A DNA stretch of 64,000 nucleotides from Auanema rhodensis. Its lineage: Eukaryota; Nematoda; Chromadorea; Rhabditida; Rhabditidae. Location of the stretch: contig CAXKVF010000077.1 of NCBI GenBank assembly GCA_964057225.1, positions 62,001-126,000 on the forward strand. The letters are read 5' to 3'. Of this stretch, positions 24,265-39,576 are shown in pieces; position 1 is the first letter of the stretch; each line of letters begins with the position of its first letter. The position numbers and the translations under genes were made by a program. The notes beneath the pieces are model-generated. The model searched no databases. It saw only the letters and a program-made list of their open reading frames with translations, and was not told where the DNA came from.

Positions 24265-27200
24265 AACTAATATGGACATGGGGAATCTAATTTTGAAAAC
24301 CGCATCTCTTTATCTTTCACGTGAAGCGAGTTACATACCAAGTGCACATCACGTGTACATTTAATTAGCATGAATTAAAGTTCACGTAAATTTCAAAGTC
24401 ATGGTTACCATGCACCAATATCAATAAAAATTTGTTTTTAGACTAATATGGACATGGGGAATCTAATTTTGAAAACCGCATCTCTTTATCTTTCACGTGA
24501 AGCGAGTTACATACCAAGTGCACATCACGTGTACATTTAATTAGCATAAATTAAAGTTCACGTAAATTTCAAAGTCATGGTTACCATGCACCAATATCAA
24601 TAAAAATTTGTTTTTAGACTAATATGGACATGGGGAATCTAATTTTGAAAACCGCATCTCTTTATCTTTCACGTGAAGCGAGTTACATACCAAGTGCACA
24701 TCACGTGTACATTTAATTAGCATAAATTAAAGTTCACGTAAATTTCAAAGTCATGGTTACCATGAACCAATATCAATAAAAATTTGTTTTTAGACTAATA
24801 TGGACATGGGGAATCTAATTTTGAAAACCGCATCTCTTTATCTTTCACGTGAAGCGAGTTACATACCAAGTGCACATCACGTGTACATTTAATTAGCATA
24901 AATTAAAGTTCACGTAAATTTCAAAGTCATGGTTACCATGAACCAATATCAATAAAAATTTGTTTTTAGACTAATATGGACATGGGGAATCTAATTTTGA
25001 AAACCGCATCTCTTTATCTTTCACGTGAAGCGAGTTACATACCAAGTGCACATCACGTGTACATTTAATTAGCATAAATTAAAGTTCACGTAAATTTCAA
25101 AGTCATGGTTACCATGCACCAATATCAATAAAAATTTGTTTTTAGACTAATATGGACATGGGGAATCTAATTTTCAAAACCGCATCTCTTTATCTTTCAC
25201 GTGAAGCGAGTTACATACCAAGTGCACATCACGTGTACATTTAATTAGCATAAATTAAAGTTCACGTAAATTTCAAAGTCATGGTTACCATGAACCAATA
25301 TCAATAAAAATTTGTTTTTAGACTAATATGGACATGGGGAATCTAATTTTGGAAACCACATCTCTTTATCTTTCACGTGAAGCGAGTTACATACCAAGTG
25401 CACATCACGTGTACATTTAATTAGCATAAATTAAAGTTCACGTAAATTTCAAAGTCATGGTTACCATGAAGCAATATCAATAAAAATTTGTTTTTAGACT
25501 AATATGGACATGGGGAATCTAATTTTGAAAACCGCATCTCTTTATCTTTCACGTGAAGCGAGTTACATACCAAGTGCACATCACGTGTACATTTAATTAG
25601 CATAAATTAAAGTTCACGTAAATTTCAAAGTCATGGTTACCATGAACCAATATCAATAAAAATTTGTTTTTAGACTAATATGGACATGGGGAATCTAATT
25701 TTGAAAACCGCATCTCTTTATCTTTCACGTGAAGCGAGTTACATACCAAGTGCACATCACGTGTACATTTAATTAGCATAAATTAAAGTTCACGTAAATT
25801 TCAAAGTCATGGTTACCATGAACCAATATCAATAAAAATTTGTTTTTAGACTAATATGGACATGGGGAATCTAATTTTGAAAACCGCATCTCTTTATCTT
25901 TCACGTGAAGCGAGTTACATACCAAGTGCACATCACGTGTACATTTAATTAGCATAAATTAAAGTTCACGTAAAATTCAAAGTCATGGTTACCATGCACC
26001 AATATCAATAAAAATTTGTTTTTAGACTAATATGGACATGGGGAATCTAATTTTGAAAACCGCATCTCTTTATCTTTCACGTGAAGCGAGTTACATACCA
26101 AGTGCACATCACGTGTACATTTAATTAGCATAAATTAAAGTTCACGTAAATTTCAAAGTCATGGTTACCATGAACCAATATCAATAAAAATTTGTTTTTA
26201 AACTAATATGGACATGGGGAATCTAATTTTGAAAACCGCATCTCTTTATCTTTCACGTGAAGCGAGTTACATACCAAGTGCACATCACGTGTACATTTAA
26301 TTAGCATAAATTAAAGTTCACGTAAATTTCAAAGTCATGGTTACCATGCACCAATATCAATAAAAATTTGTTTTTAGACTAATATGGACATGGGGAATCT
26401 AATTTTGAAAACCGCATCTCTTTATCTTTCACGTGAAGCGAGTTACATACCAAGTGCACATCACGTGTACATTTAATTAGCATAAATTAAAGTTCACGTA
26501 AATTTCAAAGTCATGGTTACCATGCACCAATATCAATAAAAATTTGTTTTTAGACTAATATGGACATGGGGAATCTAATTTTGAAAACCGCATCTCTTTA
26601 TCTTTCACGTGAAGCGAGTTACATACCAAGTGCACATCACGTGTACATTTAATTAGCATAAATTAAAGTTCACGTAAATTTCAAAGTCATGGTTACCATG
26701 AACCAATATCAATAAAAATTTGTTTTTAGACTAATATGGACATGGGGAATCTAATTTTGAAAACCGCATCTCTTTATCTTTCACGTGAAGCGAGTTACAT
26801 ACCAAGTGCACATCACGTGTACATTTAATTAGCATAAATTAAAGTTCACGTAAATTTCAAAGTCATGGTTACCATGAACCAATATCAATAAAAATTTGTT
26901 TTTAGACTAATATGGACATGGGGAATCTAATTTTGAAAACCGCATCTCTTTATCTTTCACGTGAAGCGAGTTACATACCAAGTGCACATCACGTGTACAT
27001 TTAATTAGCATAAATTAAAGTTCACGTAAATTTCAAAGTCATGGTTACCATGCACCAATATCAATAAAAATTTGTTTTTAGACTAATATGGACATGGGGA
27101 ATCTAATTTTCAAAACCGCATCTCTTTATCTTTCACGTGAAGCGAGTTACATACCAAGTGCACATCACGTGTACATTTAATTAGCATAAATTAAAGTTCA

Positions 27201-28136
27201 CGTAAATTTCAAAGTCATGGTTACCATGAACCAATATCAATAAAAATTTGTTTTTAGACTAATATGGACATGGGGAATCTAATTTTGGAAACCGCATCTC
27301 TTTATCTTTCACGTGAAGCGAGTTACATACCAAGTGCACATCACGTGTACATTTAATTAGCATAAATTAAAGTTCACGTAAATTTCAAAGTCATGGTTAC
27401 CATGAAGCAATATCAATAAAAATTTGTTTTTAGACTAATATGGACATGGGGAATCTAATTTTGAAAACCGCATCTCTTTATCTTTCACGTGAAGCGAGTT
27501 ACATACCAAGTGCACATCACGTGTACATTTAATTAGCATAAATTAAAGTTCACGTAAATTTCAAAGTCATGGTTACCATGAACCAATATCAATAAAAATT
27601 TGTTTTTAGACTAATATGGACATGGGGAATCTAATTTTGAAAACCGCATCTCTTTTTCTTTCACGTGAAGCGAGTTACATACCAAGTGCACATCACGTGT
27701 ACATTTAATTAGCATAAATTAAAGTTCACGTAAATTTCAAAGTCATGGTTACCATGAACCAATATCAATAAAAATTTGTTTTTAGACTAATATGGACATG
27801 GGGAATCTAATTTTGAAAACCGCATCTCTTTATCTTTCACGTGAAGCGAGTTACATACCAAGTGCACATCACGTGTACATTTAATTAGCATAAATTAAAG
27901 TTCACGTAAATTTCAAAGTCATGGTTACCATGCACCAATATCAATAAAAATTTGTTTTTAGACTAATATGGACATGGGGAATCTAATTTTGAAAACCGCA
28001 TCTCTTTATCTTTCACGTGAAGCGAGTTACATACCAAGTGCACATCACGTGTACATTTAATTAGCATAAATTAAAGTTCACGTAAATTTCAAAGTCATGG
28101 TTACCATGCACCAATATCAATAAAAATTTGTTTTTA
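24265..28136 (+). repeat. 11-monomer higher-order repeat (1,936 bp), two clear copies
   Basis: Copies at 24265-26200 and 26201-28136 share the same order. Each starts with a monomer with A at position 1, then CACC, AACC, AACC and CACC forms, then a monomer with TTTTCAAAACC (variant base at 25175 and 27111), then a GGAAACC monomer of AAGC subtype. The TTTTCAAAACC/GGAAACC pair recurs at 30983 and 31158, 22 monomers after the second copy, so an 11-monomer periodicity extends beyond the two clear copies with later rearrangement. The second and third occurrences also share CTCTTTTTC two monomers after the GGAAACC copy. Confidence 0.78.
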
Positions 28137-29192
28137 AACTAATATGGACATGGGGAATCTAATTTTGAAAACCGCATCTCTTTATCTTTCACGTGAAGCG
28201 AGTTACATACCAAGTGCACATCACGTGTACATTTAATTAGCATAAATTAAAGTTCACGTAAATTTCAAAGTCATGGTTACCATGCACCAATATCAATAAA
28301 AATTTGTTTTTAGACTAATATGGACATGGGGAATCTAATTTTGAAAACCGCATCTCTTTATCTTTCACGTGAAGCGAGTTACATACCAAGTGCACATCAC
28401 GTGTACATTTAATTAGCATAAATTAAAGTTCACGTAAATTTCAAAGTCATGGTTACCATGCACCAATATCAATAAAAATTTGTTTTTAGACTAATATGAA
28501 CATGGGGAATCTAATTTTGAAAACCGCATTTCTTTATCTTTCACGTGAAGCGAGTTACATACCAAGTGCACATCACGTGTACATTTAATTAGCATAAATT
28601 AAAGTTCACGTAAATTTCAAAGTCATGGTTACCATGAACCAATATCAATAAAAATTTGTTTTTAGACTAATATGGACATGGGGAATCTAATTTTGAAAAC
28701 CGCATCTCTTTATCTTTCACGTGAAGCGAGTTACATACCAAGTGCACATCACGTGTACATTTAATTAGCATAAATTAAAGTTCACGTAAATTTCAAAGTC
28801 ATGGTTACCATGAACCAATATCAATAAAAATTTGTTTTTAGACTAATATGGACATGGGGAATCTAATTTTGAAAACCGCATCTCTTTATCTTTCACGTGA
28901 AGCGAGTTACATACCAAGTGCACATCACGTGTACATTTAATTAGCATAAATTAAAGTTCACGTAAATTTCAAAGTCATGGTTACCATGAACCAATATCAA
29001 TAAAAATTTGTTTTTAGACTAATATGGACATGGGGAATCTAATTTTGAAAACCGCATCTCTTTATCTTTCACGTGAAGCGAGTTACATACCAAGTGCACA
29101 TCACGTGTACATTTAATTAGCATAAATTAAAGTTCACGTAAATTTCAAAGTCATGGTTACCATGCACCAATATCAATAAAAATTTGTTTTTA

Positions 29193-30776
29193 AACTAATA
29201 TGGACATGGGGAATCTAATTTTGAAAACCGCATCTCTTTATCTTTCACGTGAAGCGAGTTACATACCAAGTGCACATCACGTGTACATTTAATTAGCATA
29301 AATTAAAGTTCACGTAAATTTCAAAGTCATGGTTACCATGCACCAATATCAATAAAAATTTGTTTTTAGACTAATATGGACATGGGGAATCTAATTTTGA
29401 AAACCGCATCTCTTTATCTTTCACGTGACGCGAGTTACATACCAAGTGCACATCACGTGTACATTTAATTAGCATAAATTAAAGTTCACGTAAATTTCAA
29501 AGTCATGGTTACCATGCACCAATATCAATAAAAATTTGTTTTTAAACTAATATGGACATGGGGAATCTAATTTTGAAAACCGCATCTCTTTATCTTTCAC
29601 GTGAAGCGAGTTACATACCAAGTGCACATCACGTGTACATTTAATTAGCATAAATTAAAGTTCACGTAAATTTCAAAATCATGGTTACCATGCACCAATA
29701 TCAATAAAAATTTGTTTTTAGACTAATATGGACATGGGGAATCTAATTTTGAAAACCGCATCTCTTTATCTTTCACGTGAAGCGAGTTACATACCAAGTG
29801 CACATCACGTGTACATTTAATTAGCATAAATTAAAGTTCACGTAAATTTCAAAGTCATGGTTACCATGCACCAATATCAATAAAAATTTGTTTTTAGACT
29901 AATATGGACATGGGGAATCTAATTTTGAAAACCGCATCTCTTTATCTTTCACGTGAAGCGAGTTACATACCAAGTGCACATCACGTGTACATTTAATTAG
30001 CATAAATTAAAGTTCACGTAAATTTCAAAGTCATGGTTACCATGAACCAATATCAATAAAAATTTGTTTTTAGACTAATATGGACATGGGGAATCTAATT
30101 TTGAAAACCGCATCTCTTTATCTTTCACGTGAAGCGAGTTACATACCAAGTGCACATCACGTGTACATTTAATTAGCATAAATTAAAGTTCACGTAAATT
30201 TCAAAGTCATGGTTACCATGAACCAATATCAATAAAAATTTGTTTTTAGACTAATATGGACATGGGGAATCTAATTTTGAAAACCGCATCTCTTTATCTT
30301 TCACGTGAAGCGAGTTACATACCAAGTGCACATCACGTGTACATTTAATTAGCATAAATTAAAGTTCACGTAAATTTCAAAGTCATGGTTACCATGAACC
30401 AATATCAATAAAAATTTGTTTTTAGACTAATATGGACATGGGGAATCTAATTTTGAAAACCGCATCTCTTTATCTTTCACGTGAAGCGAGTTACATACCA
30501 AGTGCACATCACGTGTACATTTAATTAGCATAAATTAAAGTTCACGTAAATTTCAAAGTCATGGTTACCATGCACCAATATCAATAAAAATTTGTTTTTA
30601 AACTAATATGGACATGGGGAATCTAATTTTGAAAACCGCATCTCTTTATCTTTCACGTGAAGCGAGTTACATACCAAGTGCACATCACGTGTACATTAAA
30701 TTAGCATAAATTAAAGTTCACGTAAATTTCAAAGTCATGGTTACCATGCACCAATATCAATAAAAATTTGTTTTTA
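29193..30776 (+). repeat. Duplicated tract, first copy (partner 30 monomers to the right)
   Basis: This tract has a GACGCGAG variant at 29429 followed by a monomer with CAAAATC in place of CAAAGTC. The same pair occurs at 34709 and in the monomer starting at 34825, exactly 5,280 bp (30 monomers) away. A CATTAAATT variant at 30691 and following recurs at 36851, 35 monomers away, so five monomers were added inside the second copy. Confidence 0.75.
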
Positions 30777-33700
30777 GACTAATATGGACATGGGGAATCT
30801 AATTTTGAAAACCGCATCTCTTTATCTTTCACGTGAAGCGAGTTACATACCAAGTGCACATCACGTGTACATTTAATTAGCATAAATTAAAGTTCACGTA
30901 AATTTCAAAGTCATGGTTACCATGCACCAATATCAATAAAAATTTGTTTTTAGACTAATATGGACATGGGGAATCTAATTTTCAAAACCGCATCTCTTTA
31001 TCTTTCACGTGAAGCGAGTTACATACCAAGTGCACATCACGTGTACATTTAATTAGCATAAATTAAAGTTCACGTAAATTTCAAAGTCATGGTTACCATG
31101 AACCAAAATCAATAAAAATTTGTTTTTAGACTAATATGGACATGGGGAATCTAATTTTGGAAACCGCATCTCTTTATCTTTCACGTGAAGCGAGTTACAT
31201 ACCAAGTGCACATCACGTGTACATTTAATTAGCATAAATTAAAGTTCACGTAAATTTCAAAGTCATGGTTACCATGAAGCAATATCAATAAAAATTTGTT
31301 TTTAGACTAATATGGACATGGGGAATCTAATTTTGAAAACCGCATCTCTTTATCTTTCACGTGAAGCGAGTTACATACCAAGTGCACATCACGTGTACAT
31401 TTAATTAGCATAAATTAAAGTTCACGTAAATTTCAAAGTCATGGTTACCATGAACCAATATCAATAAAAATTTGTTTTTAGACTAATATGGACATGGGGA
31501 ATCTAATTTTGAAAACCGCATCTCTTTTTCTTTCACGTGAAGCGAGTTACATACCAAGTGCACATCACGTGTACATTTAATTAGCATAAATTAAAGTTCA
31601 CGTAAATTTCAAAGTCATGGTTACCATGAACCAATATCAATAAAAATTTGTTTTTAGACTAATATGGACATGGGGAATCTAATTTTGAAAACCGCATCTC
31701 TTTATCTTTCACGTGAAGCGAGTTACATACCAAGTGCACATCACGTGTACATTTAATTAGCATAAATTAAAGTTCACGTAAATTTCAAAGTCATGGTTAC
31801 CATGAACCAATATCAATAAAAATTTGTTTTTAGACTAATATGGACATGGGGAATCTAATTTTGAAAACCGCATCTCTTTATCTTTCACGTGAAGCGAGTT
31901 ACATACCAAGTGCACATCACGTGTACATTTAATTAGCATAAATTAAAGTTCACGTAAATTTCAAAGTCATGGTTACCATGCACCAATATCAATAAAAATT
32001 TGTTTTTAAACTAATATGGACATGGGGAATCTAATTTTGAAAACCGCATCTCTTTATCTTTCACGTGAAGCGAGTTACATACCAAGTGCACATCACGTGT
32101 ACATTTAATTAGCATAAATTAAAGTTCACGTAAATTTCAAAGTCATGGTTACCATGCACCAATATCAATAAAAATTTGTTTTTAGACTAATATGGACATG
32201 GGGAATCTAATTTTGAAAACCGCATCTCTTTATCTTTCACGTGAAGCGAGTTACATACCAAGTGCACATCACGTGTACATTTAATTAGCATAAATTAAAG
32301 TTCACGTAAATTTCAAAGTCATGGTTACCATGCACCAATATCAATAAAAATTTGTTTTTAAACTAATATGGACATGGGGAATCTAATTTTGAAAACCGCA
32401 TCTCTTTATCTTTCACGTGAAGCGAGTTACATACCAAGTGCACATCACGTGTACATTTAATTAGCATAAATTAAAGTTCACGTAAATTTCAAAGTCATGG
32501 TTACCATGCACCAATATCAATAAAAATTTGTTTTTAGACTAATATGGACATGGGGAATCTAATTTTGAAAACCGCATCTCTTTATCTTTCACGTGAAGCG
32601 AGTTACATACCAAGTGCACATCACGTGTACATTTAATTAGCATAAATTAAAGTTCACGTAAATTTCAAAGTCATGGTTACCATGCACCAATATCAATAAA
32701 AATTTGTTTTTAGACTAATATGGACATGGGGAATCTAATTTTGAAAACCGCATTTCTTTATCTTTCACGTGAAGCGAGTTACATACCAAGTGCACATCAC
32801 GTGTACATTTAATTAGCATAAATTAAAGTTCACGTAAATTTCAAAGTCATGGTTACCATGAACCAATATCAATAAAAATTTGTTTTTAGACTAATATGGA
32901 CATGGGGAATCTAATTTTGAAAACCGCATCTCTTTATCTTTCACGTGAAGCGAGTTACATACCAAGTGCACATCACGTGTACATTTAATTAGCATAAATT
33001 AAAGTTCACGTAAATTTCAAAGTCATGGTTACCATGCACCAATATCAATAAAAATTTGTTTTTAAACTAATATGGACATGGGGAATCTAATTTTGAAAAC
33101 CGCATTTCTTTATCTTTCACGTGAAGCGAGTTACATACCAAGTGCACATCACGTGTACATTTAATTAGCATAAATTAAAGTTCACGTAAATTTCAAAGTC
33201 ATGGTTACCATGAACCAATATCAATAAAAATTTGTTTTTAGACTAATATGGACATGGGGAATCTAATTTTGAAAACCGCATCTCTTTATCTTTCACGTGA
33301 AGCGAGTTACATACCAAGTGCACATCACGTGTACATTTAATTAGCATAAATTAAAGTTCACGTAAATTTCAAAGTCATGGTTACCATGCACCAATATCAA
33401 TAAAAATTTGTTTTTAGACTAATATGGACATGGGGAATCTAATTTTGAAAACCGCATTTCTTTATCTTTCACGTGAAGCGAGTTACATACCAAGTGCACA
33501 TCACGTGTACATTTAATTAGCATAAATTAAAGTTCACGTAAATTTCAAAGTCATGGTTACCATGAACCAATATCAATAAAAATTTGTTTTTAGACTAATA
33601 TGGACATGGGGAATCTAATTTTGAAAACCGCATCTCTTTATCTTTCACGTGAAGCGAGTTACATACCAAGTGCACATCACGTGTACATTTAATTAGCATA

Positions 33701-34472
33701 AATTAAAGTTCACGTAAATTTCAAAGTCATGGTTACCATGAACCAATATCAATAAAAATTTGTTTTTAGACTAATATGGACATGGGGAATCTAATTTTGA
33801 AAACCGCATCTCTTTATCTTTCACGTGAAGCGAGTTACATACCAAGTGCACATCACGTGTACATTTAATTAGCATAAATTAAAGTTCACGTAAATTTCAA
33901 AGTCATGGTTACCATGAACCAATATCAATAAAAATTTGTTTTTAGACTAATATGGACATGGGGAATCTAATTTTGAAAACCGCATCTCTTTATCTTTCAC
34001 GTGAAGCGAGTTACATACCAAGTGCACATCACGTGTACATTTAATTAGCATAAATTAAAGTTCACGTAAATTTCAAAGTCATGGTTACCATGAACCAATA
34101 TCAATAAAAATTTGTTTTTAGACTAATATGGACATGGGGAATCTAATTTTGAAAACCGCATCTCTTTATCTTTCACGTGAAGCGAGTTACATACCAAGTG
34201 CACATCACGTGTACATTTAATTAGCATAAATTAAAGTTCACGTAAATTTCAAAGTCATGGTTACCATGAACCAATATCAATAAAAATTTGTTTTTAGACT
34301 AATATGGACATGGGGAATCTAATTTTGAAAACCGCATCTCTTTATCTTTCACGTGAAGCGAGTTACATACCAAGTGCACATCACGTGTACATTTAATTAG
34401 CATAAATTAAAGTTCACGTAAATTTCAAAGTCATGGTTACCATGCACCAATATCAATAAAAATTTGTTTTTA

Positions 34473-36936
34473 AACTAATATGGACATGGGGAATCTAATT
34501 TTGAAAACCGCATCTCTTTATCTTTCACGTGAAGCGAGTTACATACCAAGTGCACATCACGTGTACATTTAATTAGCATAAATTAAAGTTCACGTAAATT
34601 TCAAAGTCATGGTTACCATGCACCAATATCAATAAAAATTTGTTTTTAGACTAATATGGACATGGGGAATCTAATTTTGAAAACCGCATCTCTTTATCTT
34701 TCACGTGACGCGAGTTACATACCAAGTGCACATCACGTGTACATTTAATTAGCATAAATTAAAGTTCACGTAAATTTCAAAGTCATGGTTACCATGCACC
34801 AATATCAATAAAAATTTGTTTTTAAACTAATATGGACATGGGGAATCTAATTTTGAAAACCGCATCTCTTTATCTTTCACGTGAAGCGAGTTACATACCA
34901 AGTGCACATCACGTGTACATTTAATTAGCATAAATTAAAGTTCACGTAAATTTCAAAATCATGGTTACCACGCACCAATATCAATAAAAATTTGTTTTTA
35001 GACTAATATGGACATGGGGAATCTAATTTTGAAAACCGCATCTCTTTATCTTTCACGTGAAGCGAGTTACATACCAAGTGCACATCACGTGTACATTTAA
35101 TTAGCATAAATTAAAGTTCACGTAAATTTCAAAGTCATGGTTACCATGAACCAATATCAATAAAAATTTGTTTTTAGACTAATATGGACATGGGGAATCT
35201 AATTTTGAAAACCGCATCTCTTTATCTTTCACGTGAAGCGAGTTACATACCAAGTGCACATCACGTGTACATTTAATTAGCATAAATTAAAGTTCACGTA
35301 AATTTCAAAGTCATGGTTACCATGAACCAATATCAAGAAAAATTTGTTTTTAGACTAATATGGACATGGGGAATCTAATTTTGAAAACCGCATCTCTTTA
35401 TCTTTCACGTGAAGCGAGTTACATACCAAGTGCACATCACGTGTACATTTAATTAGCATAAATTAAAGTTCACGTAAATTTCAAAGTCATGGTTACCATG
35501 AACCAATATCAAAAAAAATTTGTTTTTAGACTAATATGGACATGGGGAATCTAATTTTGAAAACCGCATCTCTTTATCTTTCACGTGAAGCGAGTTACAT
35601 ACCAAGTGCACATCACGTGTACATTTAATTAGCATAAATTAAAGTTCACGTAAATTTCAAAGTCATGGTTACCATGCACCAATATCAATAAAAATTTGTT
35701 TTTAAACTAATATGGACATGGGGAATCTAATTTTGAAAACCGCATCTCTTTATCTTTCACGTGAAGCGAGTTACATACCAAGTGCACATCACGTGTACAT
35801 TTAATTAGCATAAATTAAAGTTCACGTAAATTTCAAAGTCATGGTTACCATGCACCAATATCAATAAAAATTTGTTTTTAGACTAATATGGACATGGGGA
35901 ATCTAATTTTGAAAACCGCATCTCTTTATCTTTCACGTGACGCGAGTTACATACCAAATGCACATCACGTGTACATTTAATTAGCATAAATTAAAGTTCA
36001 CGTAAATTTCAAAGTCATGGTTACCATGCACCAATATCAATAAAAATTTGTTTTTAAACTAATATGGACATGGGGAATCTAATTTTGAAAACCGCATCTC
36101 TTTATCTTTCACGTGAAGCGAGTTACATACCAAGTGCACATCACGTGTACATTTAATTAGCATAAATTAAAGTTCACGTAAATTTCAAAGTCATGGTTAC
36201 CATGCACCAATATCAATAAAAATTTGTTTTTAGACTAATATGGACATGGGGAATCTAATTTTGAAAACCGCATCTCTTTATCTTTCACGTGAAGCGAGTT
36301 ACATACCAAGTGCACATCACGTGTACATTTAATTAGCATAAATTAAAGTTCACGTAAATTTCAAAGTCATGGTTACCATGCACCAATATCAATAAAAATT
36401 TGTTTTTAGACTAATATGGACATGGGGAATCTAATTTTGAAAACCGCATCTCTTTATCTTTCACGTGAAGCGAGTTACATACCAAGTGCACATCACGTGT
36501 ACATTTAATTAGCATAAATTAAAGTTCACGTAAATTTCAAAGTCATGGTTACCATGAACCAATATCAATAAAAATTTGTTTTTAGACTAATATGGACATG
36601 GGGAATCTAATTTTGAAAACCGCATCTCTTTATCTTTCACGTGAAGCGAGTTACATACCAAGTGCACATCACGTGTACATTTAATTAGCATAAATTAAAG
36701 TTCACGTAAATTTCAAAGTCATGGTTACCATGCACCAATATCAATAAAAATTTGTTTTTAAACTAATATGGACATGGGGAATCTAATTTTGAAAACCGCA
36801 TCTCTTTATCTTTCACGTGAAGCGAGTTACATACCAAGTGCACATCACGTGTACATTAAATTAGCATAAATTAAAGTTCACGTAAATTTCAAAGTCATGG
36901 TTACCATGCACCAATATCAATAAAAATTTGTTTTTA
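34473..36936 (+). repeat. Duplicated tract, second copy with extra monomers
   Basis: This is the partner of the tract at 29193. It keeps the GACGCGAG monomer (34709) and the CAAAATC monomer (34825), then carries private changes: CAAGAAAAA near 35335 and CAAAAAAAATT near 35510 replace CAATAAAAA. A second GACGCGAG monomer, also with CCAAATG, occurs at 35941, consistent with later internal growth of five monomers before the CATTAAATT marker at 36851. Confidence 0.7.
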
Positions 36937-37464
36937 GACTAATATGGACATGGGGAATCTAATTTTGAAAACCGCATCTCTTTATCTTTCACGTGAAGCG
37001 AGTTACATACCAAGTGCACATCACGTGTACATTTAATTAGCATAAATTAAAGTTCACGTAAATTTCAAAGTCATGGTTACCATGAACCAATATCAATAAA
37101 AATTTGTTTTTAGACTAATATGGACATGGGGAATCTAATTTTGAAAACCGCATCTCTTTATCTTTCACGTGAAGCGAGTTACATACCAAGTGCACATCAC
37201 GTGTACATTTAAATAGCATAAATTAAAGTTCACGTAAATTTCAAAGTCATGGTTACCATGCACCAATATCAATAAAAATTTGTTTTTAGACTAATATGGA
37301 CATGGGGAATCTAATTTTGAAAACCGCATCTCTTTATCTTTCACGTGAAGCGAGTTACATACCAAGTGCACATCACGTGTACATTTAATTAGCATAAATT
37401 AAAGTTCACGTAAATTTCAAAGTCATGGTTACCATGCACCAATATCAATAAAAATTTGTTTTTA

Positions 37465-39224
37465 GACTAATATGGACATGGGGAATCCAATTTTGAAAAC
37501 CGCATCTCTATATCTTTCACGTGAAGCGAGTTACATACCAAGTGCACATCACGTGTACATTTAATTAGCATAAATTAAAGTTCACGTAAAATTCAAAGTC
37601 ATGGTTACCATGCACCAATATCAATAAAAATTTGTTTTTAGACTAATATGGACATGGGGAATCTAATTTTGAAAACCGCATCTCTTTATCTTTCACGTGA
37701 AGCGAGTTACATACCAAGTGCACATCACGTGTACATTTAATTAGCATAAATTAAAGTTCACGTAAATTTCAAAGTCATGGTTACCATGAACCAATATCAA
37801 TAAAAATTTGTTTTTAGACTAATATGGACATGGGGAATCTAATTTTGGAAACCGCATCTCTTTATCTTTCACGTGAAGCGAGTTACATACCAAGTGCACA
37901 TCACGTGTACATTTAATTAGCATAAATTAAAGTTCACGTAAATTTCAAAGTCATGGTTACCATGAACCAATATCAATAAAAATTTGTTTTTAGACTAATA
38001 TGGACATGGGGAATCTAATTTTGAAAACCGCATCTCTTTATCTTTCACGTGAAGCGAGTTACATACCAAGTGCACATCACGTGTACATTTAATTAGCATA
38101 AATTAAAGTTCACGTAAATTTCAAAGTCATGGTTACCATGAACCAATATCAATAAAAATTTGTTTTTAGACTAATATGGACATGGGGAATCTAATTTTGA
38201 AAACCGCATCTCTTTATCTTTCACGTGAAGCGAGTTACATACCAAGTGCACATCACGTGTATATTTAATTAGCATAAATTAAAGTTCACGTAAATTTCAA
38301 AGTCATGGTTACCATGCACCAATATCAATAAAAATTTGTTTTTAGACTAATATGGACATGGGGAATCTAATTTTGAAAACCGCATCTCTATATCTTTCAC
38401 GTGAAGCGAGTTACATACCAAGTGCACATCACGTGTACATTTAATTAGCATAAATTAAAGTTCACGTAAAATTCAAAGTCATGGTTACCATGCACCAATA
38501 TCAATAAAAATTTGTTTTTAGACTAATATGGACATGGGGAATCTAATTTTGAAAACCGCATCTCTTTATCTTTCACGTGAAGCGAGTTACATACCAAGTG
38601 CACATCACGTGTACATTTAATTAGCATAAGTTAAAGTTCACGTAAATTTCAAAGTCATGGTTACCATGAACCAATATCAATAAAAATTTGTTTTTAGACT
38701 AATATGGACATGGGGAATCTAATTTTGGAAACCGCATCTCTTTATCTTTCACGTGAAGCGAGTTACATACCAAGTGCACATCACGTGTACATTTAATTAG
38801 CATAAATTAAAGTTCACGTAAATTTCAAAGTCATGGTTACCATGAACCAATATCAATAAAAATTTGTTTTTAGACTAATATGGACATGGGGAATCTAATT
38901 TTGAAAACCGCATCTCTTTATCTTTCACGTGAAGCGAGTTACATACCAAGTGCACATCACGTGTACATTTAATTAGCATAAATTAAAGTTCACGTAAATT
39001 TCAAAGTCATGGTTACCATGAACCAATATCAATAAAAATTTGTTTTTAGACTAATATGGACATGGGGAATCTAATTTTGAAAACCGCATCTCTTTATCTT
39101 TCACGTGAAGCGAGTTACATACCAAGTGCACATCACGTGTATATTTAATTAGCATAAATTAAAGTTCACGTAAATTTCAAAGTCATGGTTACCATGCACC
39201 AATATCAATAAAAATTTGTTTTTA
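37465..39224 (+). repeat. 5-monomer higher-order repeat (880 bp), two tandem copies
   Basis: The two copies are 37465-38344 and 38345-39224. Each runs: a monomer with CTCTATATC and A at position 127; an AACC monomer; a GGAAACC monomer; an AACC monomer; and a monomer with GTGTATATT. The CTCTATATC bases at 37510 and 38390 are 880 bp apart, as are the GTGTATATT sites near 38262 and 39142. A third copy lies at 43273-44152. Confidence 0.82.
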
Positions 39225-39576
39225 AACTAATATGGACATGGGGAATCTAATTTTGAAAACCGCATCTCTTTATCTTTCACATGAAGCGAGTTACATACCA
39301 AGTGCACATCACGTGTACATTTAATTAGCATAAATTAAAGTTCACGTAAATTTCAAAGTCATGGTTACCATGCACCAATATCAATAAAAATTTGTTTTTA
39401 AACTAATATGGACATGGGGAATCTAATTTTGAAAACCGCATCTCTTTATCTTTCACGTGAAGCGAGTTACATACCAAGTGCACATCACGTGTACATTTAA
39501 TTAGCATAAATTAAAGTTCACGTAAATTTCAAAGTCATGGTTACCATGCACCAATATCAATAAAAATTTGTTTTTA

